Source of the DNA: an uncultured Acidobacteriia bacterium
GTDB taxonomy: Bacteria; Acidobacteriota; Terriglobia; Bryobacterales; Bryobacteraceae
Assembly: GCA_903875575.1 (NCBI GenBank)
Contig: CAIQWJ010000028.1
Location: 1-64,000, forward strand
Reading direction: 5' to 3'
DNA: 64,000 nucleotides
Under the pieces are notes generated by a model. It was not told the DNA's origin. It made no database searches and saw only the letters and a program-made list of their open reading frames with translations. This document shows positions 1 through 6,926 of this stretch, piece by piece. Every line of letters begins with the position of its first letter. The stretch's first letter is position 1. A program made the translations under genes and the position numbers.

Positions 1-55
1 CCTGACAGCCTCCGCCATCATGGCTGAACGGCCTGGGTAAGAGAAAATGCAAGGC

Positions 56-499
56 TCAGTCATCGGGCCGGGACGTTGAGGTGCGGCGGGAGACAAAAGA
101 CACTTCGGAACCGTCGTTTACACAAAAGTCTTGACACATCCCCCGCCGAGCTATCGATCTTCCAACCAGGAATCCAATGGCAAGTGTGAGCAGGATGTTC
201 GCCAACGCTGAAGTGTTCAGAAAGATTCCCCACGAAAAGCGGGTAACGCCGGCCAACAGTAGCGCAATGAAATATGCCCACCAAAACCCGGTCAACAGAC
301 CAAAGAGCGCCAACCCCGCAATCCGCCACGGACTCTCCGCCATTCCCCTCCACAACATCGACACAAACATGCGCGCTATCTGTATCCAGAAAGACACTGA
401 CCCGGACCCGCCCTCAATCAAATCGCCGACAATCGCCGCCGAACGTTCCGGACTCACAACCAGCGACAGGACCCACTCCGCCACCGCGCCGTTACGCAT
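56..499 (-). CDS. Small membrane protein, permease-prefix-like, coupled to PadR
   Basis: A 147-residue protein of unknown function. Two hydrophobic stretches (about residues 55-80 and 92-112) predict membrane segments. The N-terminus (AEWVLSLVVSPERSAAIVGD) resembles the prefix domain found before acidobacterial permeases of the MacB/ADOP type, but no permease domain follows; this family link is from memory. ATG 499 is preferred over TTG 505 because a GGGAG Shine-Dalgarno lies 6 nt upstream. It overlaps the end of the PadR gene, so the two are probably translationally coupled. PadR genes beside such permease-like genes are common in Acidobacteriota, so this may be the PadR target. Confidence 0.6.
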   Translation of the reverse strand: MRNGAVAEWVLSLVVSPERSAAIVGDLIEGGSGSVSFWIQIARMFVSMLWRGMAESPWRIAGLALFGLLTGFWWAYFIALLLAGVTRFSWGIFLNTSALANILLTLAIGFLVGRSIARRGMCQDFCVNDGSEVSFVSRRTSTSRPDD

Positions 500-827
500 T
501 AGCAACTCCCGGCAATTGCAGCCCCATCAACAGCCGCCGAAACCCCTGCTGCGCCTGCGCGACAGCCTGCACCCCCGTCGCACTCACCGCAAAGAACCGT
601 TTCGCCCGCCCGCCGCGCTCCGGGGTCGGATCGCCCATCCGCGAAGTCACCAGCCCCTTCTCTTCCAGCCGATCCAGCGTCGTATAAAGCGCACCCGGAG
701 CCACTTCCCGCCCCGTGCATTCCCTGATCTCCGCCCGAATCGTCACACCGTAAGCATTCTCGTCCAGCCGCAAAATCGCCAGCAGTACAATCTGTTCGAA
801 CTCCCCGAGTACATGTGGTGAAGACAT
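492..827 (-). CDS. PadR family transcriptional regulator
   Basis: A 111-residue winged-helix repressor. The N-terminal half shows the PadR signature: LGEFEQIVLLAILRL, then YGVTIRAEI, then GALYTTLDRLEEKGLV followed by a short wing containing RAKRFFAVSATG. Length matches the short PadR subfamily. It is first in a two-gene unit with the membrane protein downstream, which overlaps its stop codon. An imperfect inverted repeat lies directly upstream of its ATG and probably mediates autoregulation. The ligand cannot be inferred. Confidence 0.9.
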   Translation of the reverse strand: MSSPHVLGEFEQIVLLAILRLDENAYGVTIRAEIRECTGREVAPGALYTTLDRLEEKGLVTSRMGDPTPERGGRAKRFFAVSATGVQAVAQAQQGFRRLLMGLQLPGVANA

Positions 828-828
828 T

Positions 829-847
829 TAAACTACAAAATAGTCTA
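829..847 (-). promoter_or_regulatory. Inverted repeat upstream of padR, probable operator
   Basis: Read on the minus strand, TAGACTA and TAGTTTA flank a 5-nt spacer, one mismatch from a perfect inverted repeat. It ends 1 nt before the PadR start codon in an AT-rich patch. Position and symmetry fit an autoregulatory PadR operator; binding is inferred. Confidence 0.45.
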
Positions 848-875
848 AATCAACATTCCGAGTCAAGAGAAATTA

Positions 876-1403
876 TTACGCAGCCCGCGCCACAGACGAA
901 AATGCCGTGCGAAGCGTCACGACGTCCACATGAAGTTCCAGCAAATTCCCCGGCTTGTCCGATATCTGCGGCAAATGTTCGGCCACCGCCGATGCCCCGG
1001 GAAGAAGTTCGCTATCAAGCGTCGCCGCCACCAGCCGGATCAACCGATCCATCGTTGGGCCGATGCGATCCACCCCGTTCTCCCACTTCGAAATCTTCGT
1101 ACGATCCGTATGCAGATAACTACCCATCTGATCGCCACTCAAACCAAGGTGCTTCCGCAGAAACCGCAGTTGCTCGCCAGTCAATCGCGCCGGGCTGTTC
1201 ACAAGAGCCTGGGCAATCGCCCGGTGGACCTTCGCCAGTCGCGGAATCATGACGTCCGAATTTCCGCACTTCGGGCAATCCGCCACCTCAACGCCTTGCA
1301 GCACGACATTCGGGAGCCCGCTCTCCCGGTCGCGATAATTGCGCAACGCCGGAGTCACCGCCGTGCCGCAGTTCGTGCATTCGTGAATTCCCGTTCCGAT
1401 CAT
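876..1403 (-). CDS. MqsA-like antitoxin, zinc-ribbon plus HTH
   Basis: A 175-residue protein with an N-terminal zinc-ribbon-like region (CTNC near residue 9, CPKC near residue 43) and a C-terminal Xre-type helix-turn-helix (about residues 75-130: TGEQLRFLRKHLGLSGDQMG, then RTKISKWENG). This is the MqsA/YgiT-type antitoxin layout. ATG 1403 overlaps the stop of the upstream toxin-like gene in an ATGA junction, so the order is toxin first, antitoxin second, as in mqsRA. The HTH should repress the shared promoter. A longer frame upstream lies inside the toxin gene and was rejected. Confidence 0.85.
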   Translation of the reverse strand: MIGTGIHECTNCGTAVTPALRNYRDRESGLPNVVLQGVEVADCPKCGNSDVMIPRLAKVHRAIAQALVNSPARLTGEQLRFLRKHLGLSGDQMGSYLHTDRTKISKWENGVDRIGPTMDRLIRLVAATLDSELLPGASAVAEHLPQISDKPGNLLELHVDVVTLRTAFSSVARAA

Positions 1404-1711
1404 ATGATCTGCTTCCTTTCGAATGCCGTGATAAGAACCGCTTGTCCCGGCCGAAACGTAAACACCACAGCCACCCGACGCCGATCCGCCGTCAGCCCTT
1501 CGATCCGGTACTTCCACCGGCCGGTCTTGATATCCAATTCCGGCGCCATCGTGACCGCGCCGGAATTGCACACCCGCAGCACATCCTGCATGCTCAGATC
1601 GTCATTGGCAAGTTCTTCGCGAAAGTGCCGCGAGTAGGTCACAACCCCGTCTTCGATGCAGGCGTTGAGCTTCGCCTTCGCCTGATCTTTCCCGAGCGCT
1701 TGGCCTTCCAC
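1400..1711 (-). CDS. DUF4258-like toxin of MqsRA-type pair
   Basis: A 103-residue protein with the DUF4258 pattern: YSRHFREELANDDLSMQDVL in the middle, a GRWKYRIEG strand, then VAVVFTFRPG and VLITAFER at the end. DUF4258 proteins are often paired with MqsA-like antitoxins and are presumed RNase-type toxins; toxicity here is inferred. The start is GTG 1711. A TATAAT lies only about 9 nt upstream, so the mRNA may be nearly leaderless. No frame lesion is visible, unlike the toxins near 16-20 kb. Confidence 0.75.
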   Translation of the reverse strand: MEGQALGKDQAKAKLNACIEDGVVTYSRHFREELANDDLSMQDVLRVCNSGAVTMAPELDIKTGRWKYRIEGLTADRRRVAVVFTFRPGQAVLITAFERKQII

Positions 1712-1715
1712 TTAG

Positions 1716-1730
1716 TTGGTATTATACCAA
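1716..1730 (-). promoter_or_regulatory. Palindromic operator over -10 of the MqsRA-like pair
   Basis: TTGGTAT-A-ATACCAA (minus strand) is a perfect 7+1+7 palindrome containing the -10 hexamer TATAAT. It lies 5 nt before the GTG start of the toxin gene. A repressor bound here would block RNA polymerase, consistent with autoregulation by the HTH antitoxin. No good -35 was found at normal spacing. Confidence 0.6.
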
Positions 1731-1738
1731 CCCCATCC

Positions 1739-3625
1739 TCAACGTGCCCCCGGCAAAGCAAACGCCACCAGATAATCCCCCAAAGGCCCCATCCCCGGAA
1801 TCCCGTGCCCACCCGCCGCAATCACCAGATACTGCCGCCCATCCTTCCCCCGATACGTCATCGGCGTCGCCCGCGCGCTCGTCGGCAGTTCACCGCGCCA
1901 CAACTGTTTCCCCGTCTCCACATCGAACGCGTAAATCGCCGAATCCAGCACTCCCGCCATAAACACCAGCCCACCCGCCGTCGCAATCGGTCCGCCCAGC
2001 GCCAGCGACCCCGGCGGCGTCACCCCGTACTTGAACGACCCGGTCGGCACCGTCCACTTTACCGCCCCTGTGTCCGCATCCACGCCATTCAAAACGCCCC
2101 ACGGCGGCGCCACACAAGGCAACCCGCTCGGCGAGCGCAGCAACCGCCTGGCCATGCCGTAAGGCGTCCCTTTCTGCTCCGCAAACTCCCAGTCGCCATT
2201 CATGTTGCGACCCTCCGTCTCCTTCTCCTTGTCGAAATCCGCCCGCGGAATCAAGCGCACTTCCGCGCCAAGGTTGTTCGTCGGAATCAGCAGCAGCCGG
2301 TGCGACGGATCATACGCCGCCCCACCCCAAGCCATGCCGCCAACATTCCCGGGCAACACGTAAGTTCCCTGCAAACTCGGAGGCGTGAAAACGCCCTCAT
2401 TGCGCAGCTTCCCCATCTCCGCCGCGCAAAACGCCCGGTCCGCCTCGGTCGCCCCCCACGGCACACCCGCGCCCTGCGGAGCCAGTCCCCTCGGCGCGAC
2501 AGGAAACGGCTGCTTCGCCGAACTCTTCTCTCCAGCAATATTCGACTGCGGCACCGCCCGCTCCTCTACCCCAAAAACCGGCTTCCCTGTCGCCCGATCC
2601 AGCACAAAGAAGTTGCCGCTCTTTGACCCGACACCCACCGCCGCGACATTCTGCCCACCCCGCCTCACATCGAACAAGATCGGCGGCGCGGCCACATCGT
2701 AATCCCAAAGATCGTGATGCACCGTCTGGAAATGCCACACCCGCTTGCCGGTTTGCGCATTCAGCGCCACCACGGAATTCGCAAACAGGTTATCGCCCAG
2801 CCGCTCGCCCCCGTAGTAGTCCGGACTCGCGCTGCCGGTCGGCACAAATACAAGATTCCGCGCCGGGTCCGACACAATCACCGACCACGCATTCGCCGCC
2901 CCCGTCTTCGGCAGCCCCGGCAGCGGATCCCACGTCCATTTCAGCTTCCCGGTAGCCGCGTCAAATCCACGCACCTCGCCGCTCGCCTGATCGGTCGCCG
3001 CATTATCCGCAATCCCGGACCCCACAATCACCGTATCCCCCACAATCGCGGGTGGCGACGTCTCTTCGTAATCCGAAAACCCGCGCGATGCGATGCGAAG
3101 GCCATTACGCAGATTCACTTCGCCGTTATCCCCGAAGCCCGCCACCGCTTTACCCGTAGCCGCATCCAGTGCGATCAGCCGGGCGTCAATCGTCGCCACA
3201 AAGACCCGCGACCCCTTCCAGAGGGAAACCCCGCGACTGGCAAAATCCCCGTAACCCTTATCGCGCGGGACCTTGGCGTCGTACGACCATCGCACCCCGC
3301 CAGTCAGCGGGTCCAGCGCGACCACGTGACCAAGGGGCGTCGCCAGATAAAGCGTGCCGCCCACATAAAGCGGCGTCGCTTCAAACGCCGTCGGTCTGCC
3401 GTGCTCGGGCTGATAGCCATCGCCGGTGCGATATGTCCATACCACCTGGAGCGTTGCCACGTTCGAGCGATTGATCACCGCGAGTGGCGAAAACCGCTGC
3501 CCGCCCGCATCATACCCGTAAACAGGCCATTCGTCATCCGAAGCCCCGGCGAAAGACAACACGACGCCCGCCAGCGAGATGCCCGCCACACAAAGCAACA
3601 ACACCCGCCACAATGGATTTCTCAC
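1739..3625 (-). CDS. PQQ-dependent dehydrogenase, exported
   Basis: A 628-residue quinoprotein of the PQQ glucose/alcohol dehydrogenase beta-propeller class. It begins with a signal-like segment (NPLWRVLLLCVAGISLAGVV), followed at once by the family opening WPVYGYDAGGQRFSPL. W-motif repeats (LDPLTGGVRWSYD, LDAATGKAVAGFG, FDAATGKLKWTWD, LNAQTGKRVWHFQ) run along its length, ending with VFMAGVLDSAIYAFDVETGK. Such enzymes oxidise sugars or alcohols in the periplasm and pass electrons to the quinone pool or a cytochrome. GTG 3625 is chosen because it forms a GTGA overlap with the upstream gene and starts the signal peptide correctly. No cytochrome c CxxCH motif is present. The substrate is undetermined. 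Confidence 0.88.
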   Translation of the reverse strand: MRNPLWRVLLLCVAGISLAGVVLSFAGASDDEWPVYGYDAGGQRFSPLAVINRSNVATLQVVWTYRTGDGYQPEHGRPTAFEATPLYVGGTLYLATPLGHVVALDPLTGGVRWSYDAKVPRDKGYGDFASRGVSLWKGSRVFVATIDARLIALDAATGKAVAGFGDNGEVNLRNGLRIASRGFSDYEETSPPAIVGDTVIVGSGIADNAATDQASGEVRGFDAATGKLKWTWDPLPGLPKTGAANAWSVIVSDPARNLVFVPTGSASPDYYGGERLGDNLFANSVVALNAQTGKRVWHFQTVHHDLWDYDVAAPPILFDVRRGGQNVAAVGVGSKSGNFFVLDRATGKPVFGVEERAVPQSNIAGEKSSAKQPFPVAPRGLAPQGAGVPWGATEADRAFCAAEMGKLRNEGVFTPPSLQGTYVLPGNVGGMAWGGAAYDPSHRLLLIPTNNLGAEVRLIPRADFDKEKETEGRNMNGDWEFAEQKGTPYGMARRLLRSPSGLPCVAPPWGVLNGVDADTGAVKWTVPTGSFKYGVTPPGSLALGGPIATAGGLVFMAGVLDSAIYAFDVETGKQLWRGELPTSARATPMTYRGKDGRQYLVIAAGGHGIPGMGPLGDYLVAFALPGAR

Positions 3626-4500
3626 GATCTCCCTATCCTCCCAAATTCCGCCGCATGTTCGCTCGCCCATTCCCGAAATGTTCGCGCAGGCTTACCGGTA
3701 ACCGGCTCCACCGTCTGAGTAACCAGAGCCGGTTGCCCAACCGCGCCCGACCATGCGCGCAGGAGCATCTGCATCACTGGTGGCGGCAATCCGCCCGGCA
3801 ATTCGACCATCGCTTGTTCCGGCGACAGTTCCTCGAAACGCAGCGGGCGCCCAACAACCTCGCCGATGATCGCCAACTGTTCCGCCTGGCTCAGCGATTC
3901 CGGACCTGTCACCAGATACTCCTGGCTTGCATGACCGTCGTCGCACAGCGCGCGCACTGCCACCGCCGCAATATCCCGCTCATCAACAGGTGCGGTCATC
4001 GCATCAGCATAAGGCCAGCGAATCGCATCAGCCCCCGCGCGGATCCGCGGTGCCCACATGTGCAGCCAATTCGCAGCAAACATTCCGGGGCGCACGAAAG
4101 CGCACTCCCGGCCTGACTTTTCTATAATTCCCTCAATCTGCGCATGCAGCGCCGAGAGCGGATTTGGCTGCGCCGCCTGAAAAAATGGGTGCTGCGTCTT
4201 GTACGGGGACGAGAGAAACACAATCCGGGGCGCGTGCCTGACAAGGCGTTCCAGCACCCGCCCCACTGTCTCCGCCGGAGCCGTCCAGACCAGAAACACC
4301 GCGTCCACGCCCTCCAGCACCCCCGCGTCCAGAGTTTCCGGCCTGGTCAGGTCTCCGGAAAAGATTTCCACTTCCGAAGGCAGTCGCGCAATATCCGCCT
4401 TCCTCACCAGCGCCCGCACGCGCTCACCGGCATCGACCAGCTGCCCCACCACCTGCCGTCCCACTGTCCCGGTCCCGCCGATGACGAGGATGCTCTTCAT
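3622..4500 (-). CDS. NmrA-like NAD(P)-binding protein
   Basis: A 292-residue atypical short-chain dehydrogenase. The N-terminus has the dinucleotide-binding loop ILVIGGTGTVGRQVV. DLTRPETLDAGVLEGVDAVFLV marks the second part of the Rossmann fold, and an AFVRPGMFAANW segment matches NmrA/NAD(P)H-binding proteins. The ATG at 4500 places the Gly-rich loop at residues 6-12, as expected; an upstream in-frame ATG would add an uncharged leader. Its stop overlaps the GTG of the PQQ dehydrogenase, so the two share an mRNA. Members act as quinone or flavin reductases or as redox sensors; which applies is unknown. Confidence 0.85.
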   Translation of the reverse strand: MKSILVIGGTGTVGRQVVGQLVDAGERVRALVRKADIARLPSEVEIFSGDLTRPETLDAGVLEGVDAVFLVWTAPAETVGRVLERLVRHAPRIVFLSSPYKTQHPFFQAAQPNPLSALHAQIEGIIEKSGRECAFVRPGMFAANWLHMWAPRIRAGADAIRWPYADAMTAPVDERDIAAVAVRALCDDGHASQEYLVTGPESLSQAEQLAIIGEVVGRPLRFEELSPEQAMVELPGGLPPPVMQMLLRAWSGAVGQPALVTQTVEPVTGKPARTFREWASEHAAEFGRIGRS

Positions 4501-4566
4501 GTCAAACCATCCTACCGGAGTCTGGCCACACACGTGCCTGCATTACCCCGAAAGGCCATACCCAAA

Positions 4567-4719
4567 ATGACAACAACAGAACCGAAGAGATGCGCCCATC
4601 CCGCCTGCAAATGCCTCGTCGAAGAAGGCAAAGACCATTGCAGCACTTCCTGTAAAGACGCCGGTCCGATGACCGAAATCGCCTGTAACTGCGACCACCC
4701 GGGTTGCAGCAAACCGTAG
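4567..4719 (+). CDS. Bacterial metallothionein, SmtA-type
   Basis: A 50-residue protein with 8 cysteines and 3 histidines. Cys spacing is C-x4-C-x-C-x8-C-x3-C-x10-C-x-C-x4-C: CAHPACKC at the start, HCSTSC in the middle and CNCDHPGC at the end. This matches the prokaryotic metallothionein family (SmtA/BmtA), which binds Zn or Cd in a four-metal cluster. It begins 66 nt from the divergent NmrA-like start. No ArsR/SmtB-type regulator is adjacent. Confidence 0.85.
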   Translation: MTTTEPKRCAHPACKCLVEEGKDHCSTSCKDAGPMTEIACNCDHPGCSKP

Positions 4720-4785
4720 CCAACTTACCCAATGATTCGCCGCGGTTCCGTGCGCGCCTCGTTCGGAACCGCGGCAAAATCAAGG

Positions 4786-5067
4786 ATGACGGAAGCGTTT
4801 CGTGATAAAATCCGGGCAGTGGACAAATCGACCCGATCCGGCGTATATGAAATCCGTGCCCAGTGGGACGGTGAGGCAGGCGTCTGGGTGGCTGAGAGCG
4901 ACGACGTGCCAGGCTTGGTTGCCGAGGCCGATTCACCGAAGGCGCTCCTTCAAAAGCTGAGAACCCTGATCCCCGAGTTGTTGGAACTGAACGGCGTCGC
5001 CCGCAGCCAGTCCACTAATTTCCGCGTGCTGTACCAGCATGAAGACAGTGGCGTTCTGACCTTCTGA
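4786..5067 (+). CDS. HicB-like antitoxin, DUF1902
   Basis: About 93 residues from ATG 4786; an alternative ATG at 4732 adds 18 residues without obvious family similarity. The core YEIRAQWDGEAGVWVAESDD, VPGLVAEADSPKALLQKL matches the DUF1902/HicB partial RNase-H fold. The stop overlaps the start of the HicA-like gene (TGATG), the normal tight coupling of such pairs. Order here is antitoxin first. No separate DNA-binding domain is evident at the C-terminus. Confidence 0.8.
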   Translation: MTEAFRDKIRAVDKSTRSGVYEIRAQWDGEAGVWVAESDDVPGLVAEADSPKALLQKLRTLIPELLELNGVARSQSTNFRVLYQHEDSGVLTF

Positions 5068-5261
5068 TGGCCAGTTACACCCCCGGCGTGAAGGAGGTTC
5101 TTCGTGCACACGGATGTTACTTCGAGCGGCCAGGCAAAGGCGACCACGATATCTGGTACAGTCCGCTCACGCAACGGCGTTTCCCTGTAGATGGCAAGAT
5201 TCTGTCCCGCCATACGGCAAACGCGGTGCTGCGGCAGGCCGGTATCCCGAAGCAATTTTGA
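5067..5261 (+). CDS. HicA family toxin
   Basis: A 64-residue double-stranded-RNA-binding-like protein typical of HicA mRNA interferases. It opens with VKEVLRAHGCYFERPGKGDH, contains the conserved GDHDIW with the presumed catalytic His, and ends with TANAVLRQAGIPKQF. Length and motif order fit an intact HicA. It overlaps its antitoxin by one base, so synthesis of the two should be coupled. Confidence 0.85.
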   Translation: MASYTPGVKEVLRAHGCYFERPGKGDHDIWYSPLTQRRFPVDGKILSRHTANAVLRQAGIPKQF

Positions 5262-5378
5262 AATGCCCGTAACCTGAGTTGCCCCTTTCCCCTTTTCCTC
5301 TGTGTCCTACGCGCGCTCTGCCTGCCCCCTTCCACCCCCCTCCCTCGCCACGCAACCCGATATGGAATCCTGAAATAG

Positions 5379-6776
5379 ATGCTCAAACTTCTCGCCCTGA
5401 ACCGTGGTGAAATCGCGATCCGTATCATGCGCGCCGCCACCGAACTCGGCCTTCGCACCGTCGCCGTCTACTCCAAAGAAGACCGCCTCAGCCTCCATCG
5501 CTTCAAAGCCGACGAGGCCTACCTCATCGGAGAAGGTCTCGGCCCCGTCCAGGCCTACCTCGACGTCGAAGGCATCGTCGCACTCGCCAAAGAAAAAGGC
5601 GTCAACCTCATTCACCCCGGCTACGGCTTCCTCTCCGAAAACCCTGCCCTGCCCCGCGCCTGCGAACGCGCCGGCATCACCTTCGTAGGCCCGTCCGCCG
5701 AACTCCTCGAACTCCTCGGTGACAAAACCGCCGCCCGCAAACTCGCCGAACGCGCCGGCGTCCCCGTCGTCCCCGGCACCGATGACCCCGCCAACGTAGC
5801 CAAAATCGGCTTCCCGCTCATCATCAAAGCGTCGTTCGGCGGCGGCGGTCGCGGCATGCGCGTCGTCGAATCGCAGGACCAGTTTCAGGGCAAACTCGAA
5901 GAGGCCACCCGCGAGGCCGCGGCCGCTTTTGGCAACGGTGCCGTCTTCCTCGAACGTTTCATCCGCCGCGCCAAACACATCGAAGTCCAGATCCTTGGCG
6001 ACCGCCACGGCAACATCGTCCACCTCTACGAACGCGATTGCTCTGTTCAGCGCCGCCACCAGAAAGTCGTCGAAGTCGCCCCGGCCGTCGCGCTCCCGCA
6101 AAAAGTTCGCGACGCCCTCGCCGAAGCCGCCCTCAAACTCGCCCGCGAAGCCGGTTATTACAACGCGGGCACCGTCGAATTCCTGGTCGACGCCGAATCC
6201 GGCGAGTTCTACTTCATCGAGGTCAATCCGCGCATCCAGGTGGAACACACCGTCACCGAACTGGTCACCGGCATCGACCTCGTGCGCTGCCAGATTCTCG
6301 CCGCGCAGGGCCACAAACTACACGAAGCCCCCATCGGTCTCCCGCAGCAGAAGGACATCCCGCTCTACGGTTACGCCCTGCAATGCCGCGTCACCACGGA
6401 AGATCCCACTAACAATTTCACGCCCGATTATGGCCGCCTCCAGACCTACCGTTCCCCCGCCGGCTTCGGCGTCCGCCTCGATGGCGGCTCGGCTTACAGC
6501 GGCGCGACCATCACGCCCTATTACGATTCCCTGCTCGTCAAAATCAGCGCCTGGGCCGCTGAGTTCGACCAGACCTGCAACCGTGCCGACCGCGCTCTCC
6601 GCGAGTTCCGCGTCCGTGGCGTCAAGACCAACATCCCGTTTCTTGAAAACGTCGTCAACCACCCGGATTTCCGCGCGGGCAACGTCACCACGGGATTCAT
6701 CGATCAGACCCCGGCGCTCTTCGCGTTCTCGCTACGCAAAGATCGCGCGACGCGTCTGCTGACTTATCTTGGCTAA
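5379..6776 (+). CDS. pyc: Pyruvate carboxylase N-terminal part (biotin carboxylase), ends at in-frame TAA
   Basis: The 465-residue biotin carboxylase half of pyruvate carboxylase, catalysing ATP- and bicarbonate-dependent carboxylation of biotin. Visible motifs are LALNRGEIAIRIMRAA at the start, the ATP loop KASFGGGGRGMRVV near residue 150, KHIEVQILGD, and FIEVNPRIQVEHTVTE near residue 285. The frame stops at TAA 6774-6776, immediately after RLLTYLG. Codons after the stop continue the family sequence in the same frame (IVNGNPEV, then KQLLDELGPKKFA), running straight into the carboxyltransferase ORF. The gene therefore looks like one pyc with a single nonsense codon rather than two designed genes. 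Confidence 0.93.
   Translation: MLKLLALNRGEIAIRIMRAATELGLRTVAVYSKEDRLSLHRFKADEAYLIGEGLGPVQAYLDVEGIVALAKEKGVNLIHPGYGFLSENPALPRACERAGITFVGPSAELLELLGDKTAARKLAERAGVPVVPGTDDPANVAKIGFPLIIKASFGGGGRGMRVVESQDQFQGKLEEATREAAAAFGNGAVFLERFIRRAKHIEVQILGDRHGNIVHLYERDCSVQRRHQKVVEVAPAVALPQKVRDALAEAALKLAREAGYYNAGTVEFLVDAESGEFYFIEVNPRIQVEHTVTELVTGIDLVRCQILAAQGHKLHEAPIGLPQQKDIPLYGYALQCRVTTEDPTNNFTPDYGRLQTYRSPAGFGVRLDGGSAYSGATITPYYDSLLVKISAWAAEFDQTCNRADRALREFRVRGVKTNIPFLENVVNHPDFRAGNVTTGFIDQTPALFAFSLRKDRATRLLTYLG
6774..6776 (+). other. In-frame TAA inside pyruvate carboxylase
   Basis: This stop lies in phase with both halves of pyc; the 150 nt between it and the next in-frame ATG (6927) are an exact multiple of three and encode conserved linker sequence. 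ATG 6927 has no recognisable Shine-Dalgarno. Confidence 0.9.
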
Positions 6777-6926
6777 ACCATTGTCAATGGCAATCCCGAA
6801 GTAGCCGGCAAACCGCATCCGAAAGAGTTCCGCGCCGCGCCAGTTCCACCGCACATCGCAACGCCCGCGCCCCGGGGCACGAAGCAGCTTCTCGACGAAC
6901 TCGGCCCGAAGAAATTCGCGCATTGG

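Noticed and set aside
5307-6314. Long open frame antisense to the biotin carboxylase half of pyc
   Set aside because: Glu/Asp/Phe/Gly-rich composition is a by-product of biased third positions in the real GC-rich gene; no start signal or family pattern. Similar antisense frames lie over RNase J, secA, GH10, GH51 and others.
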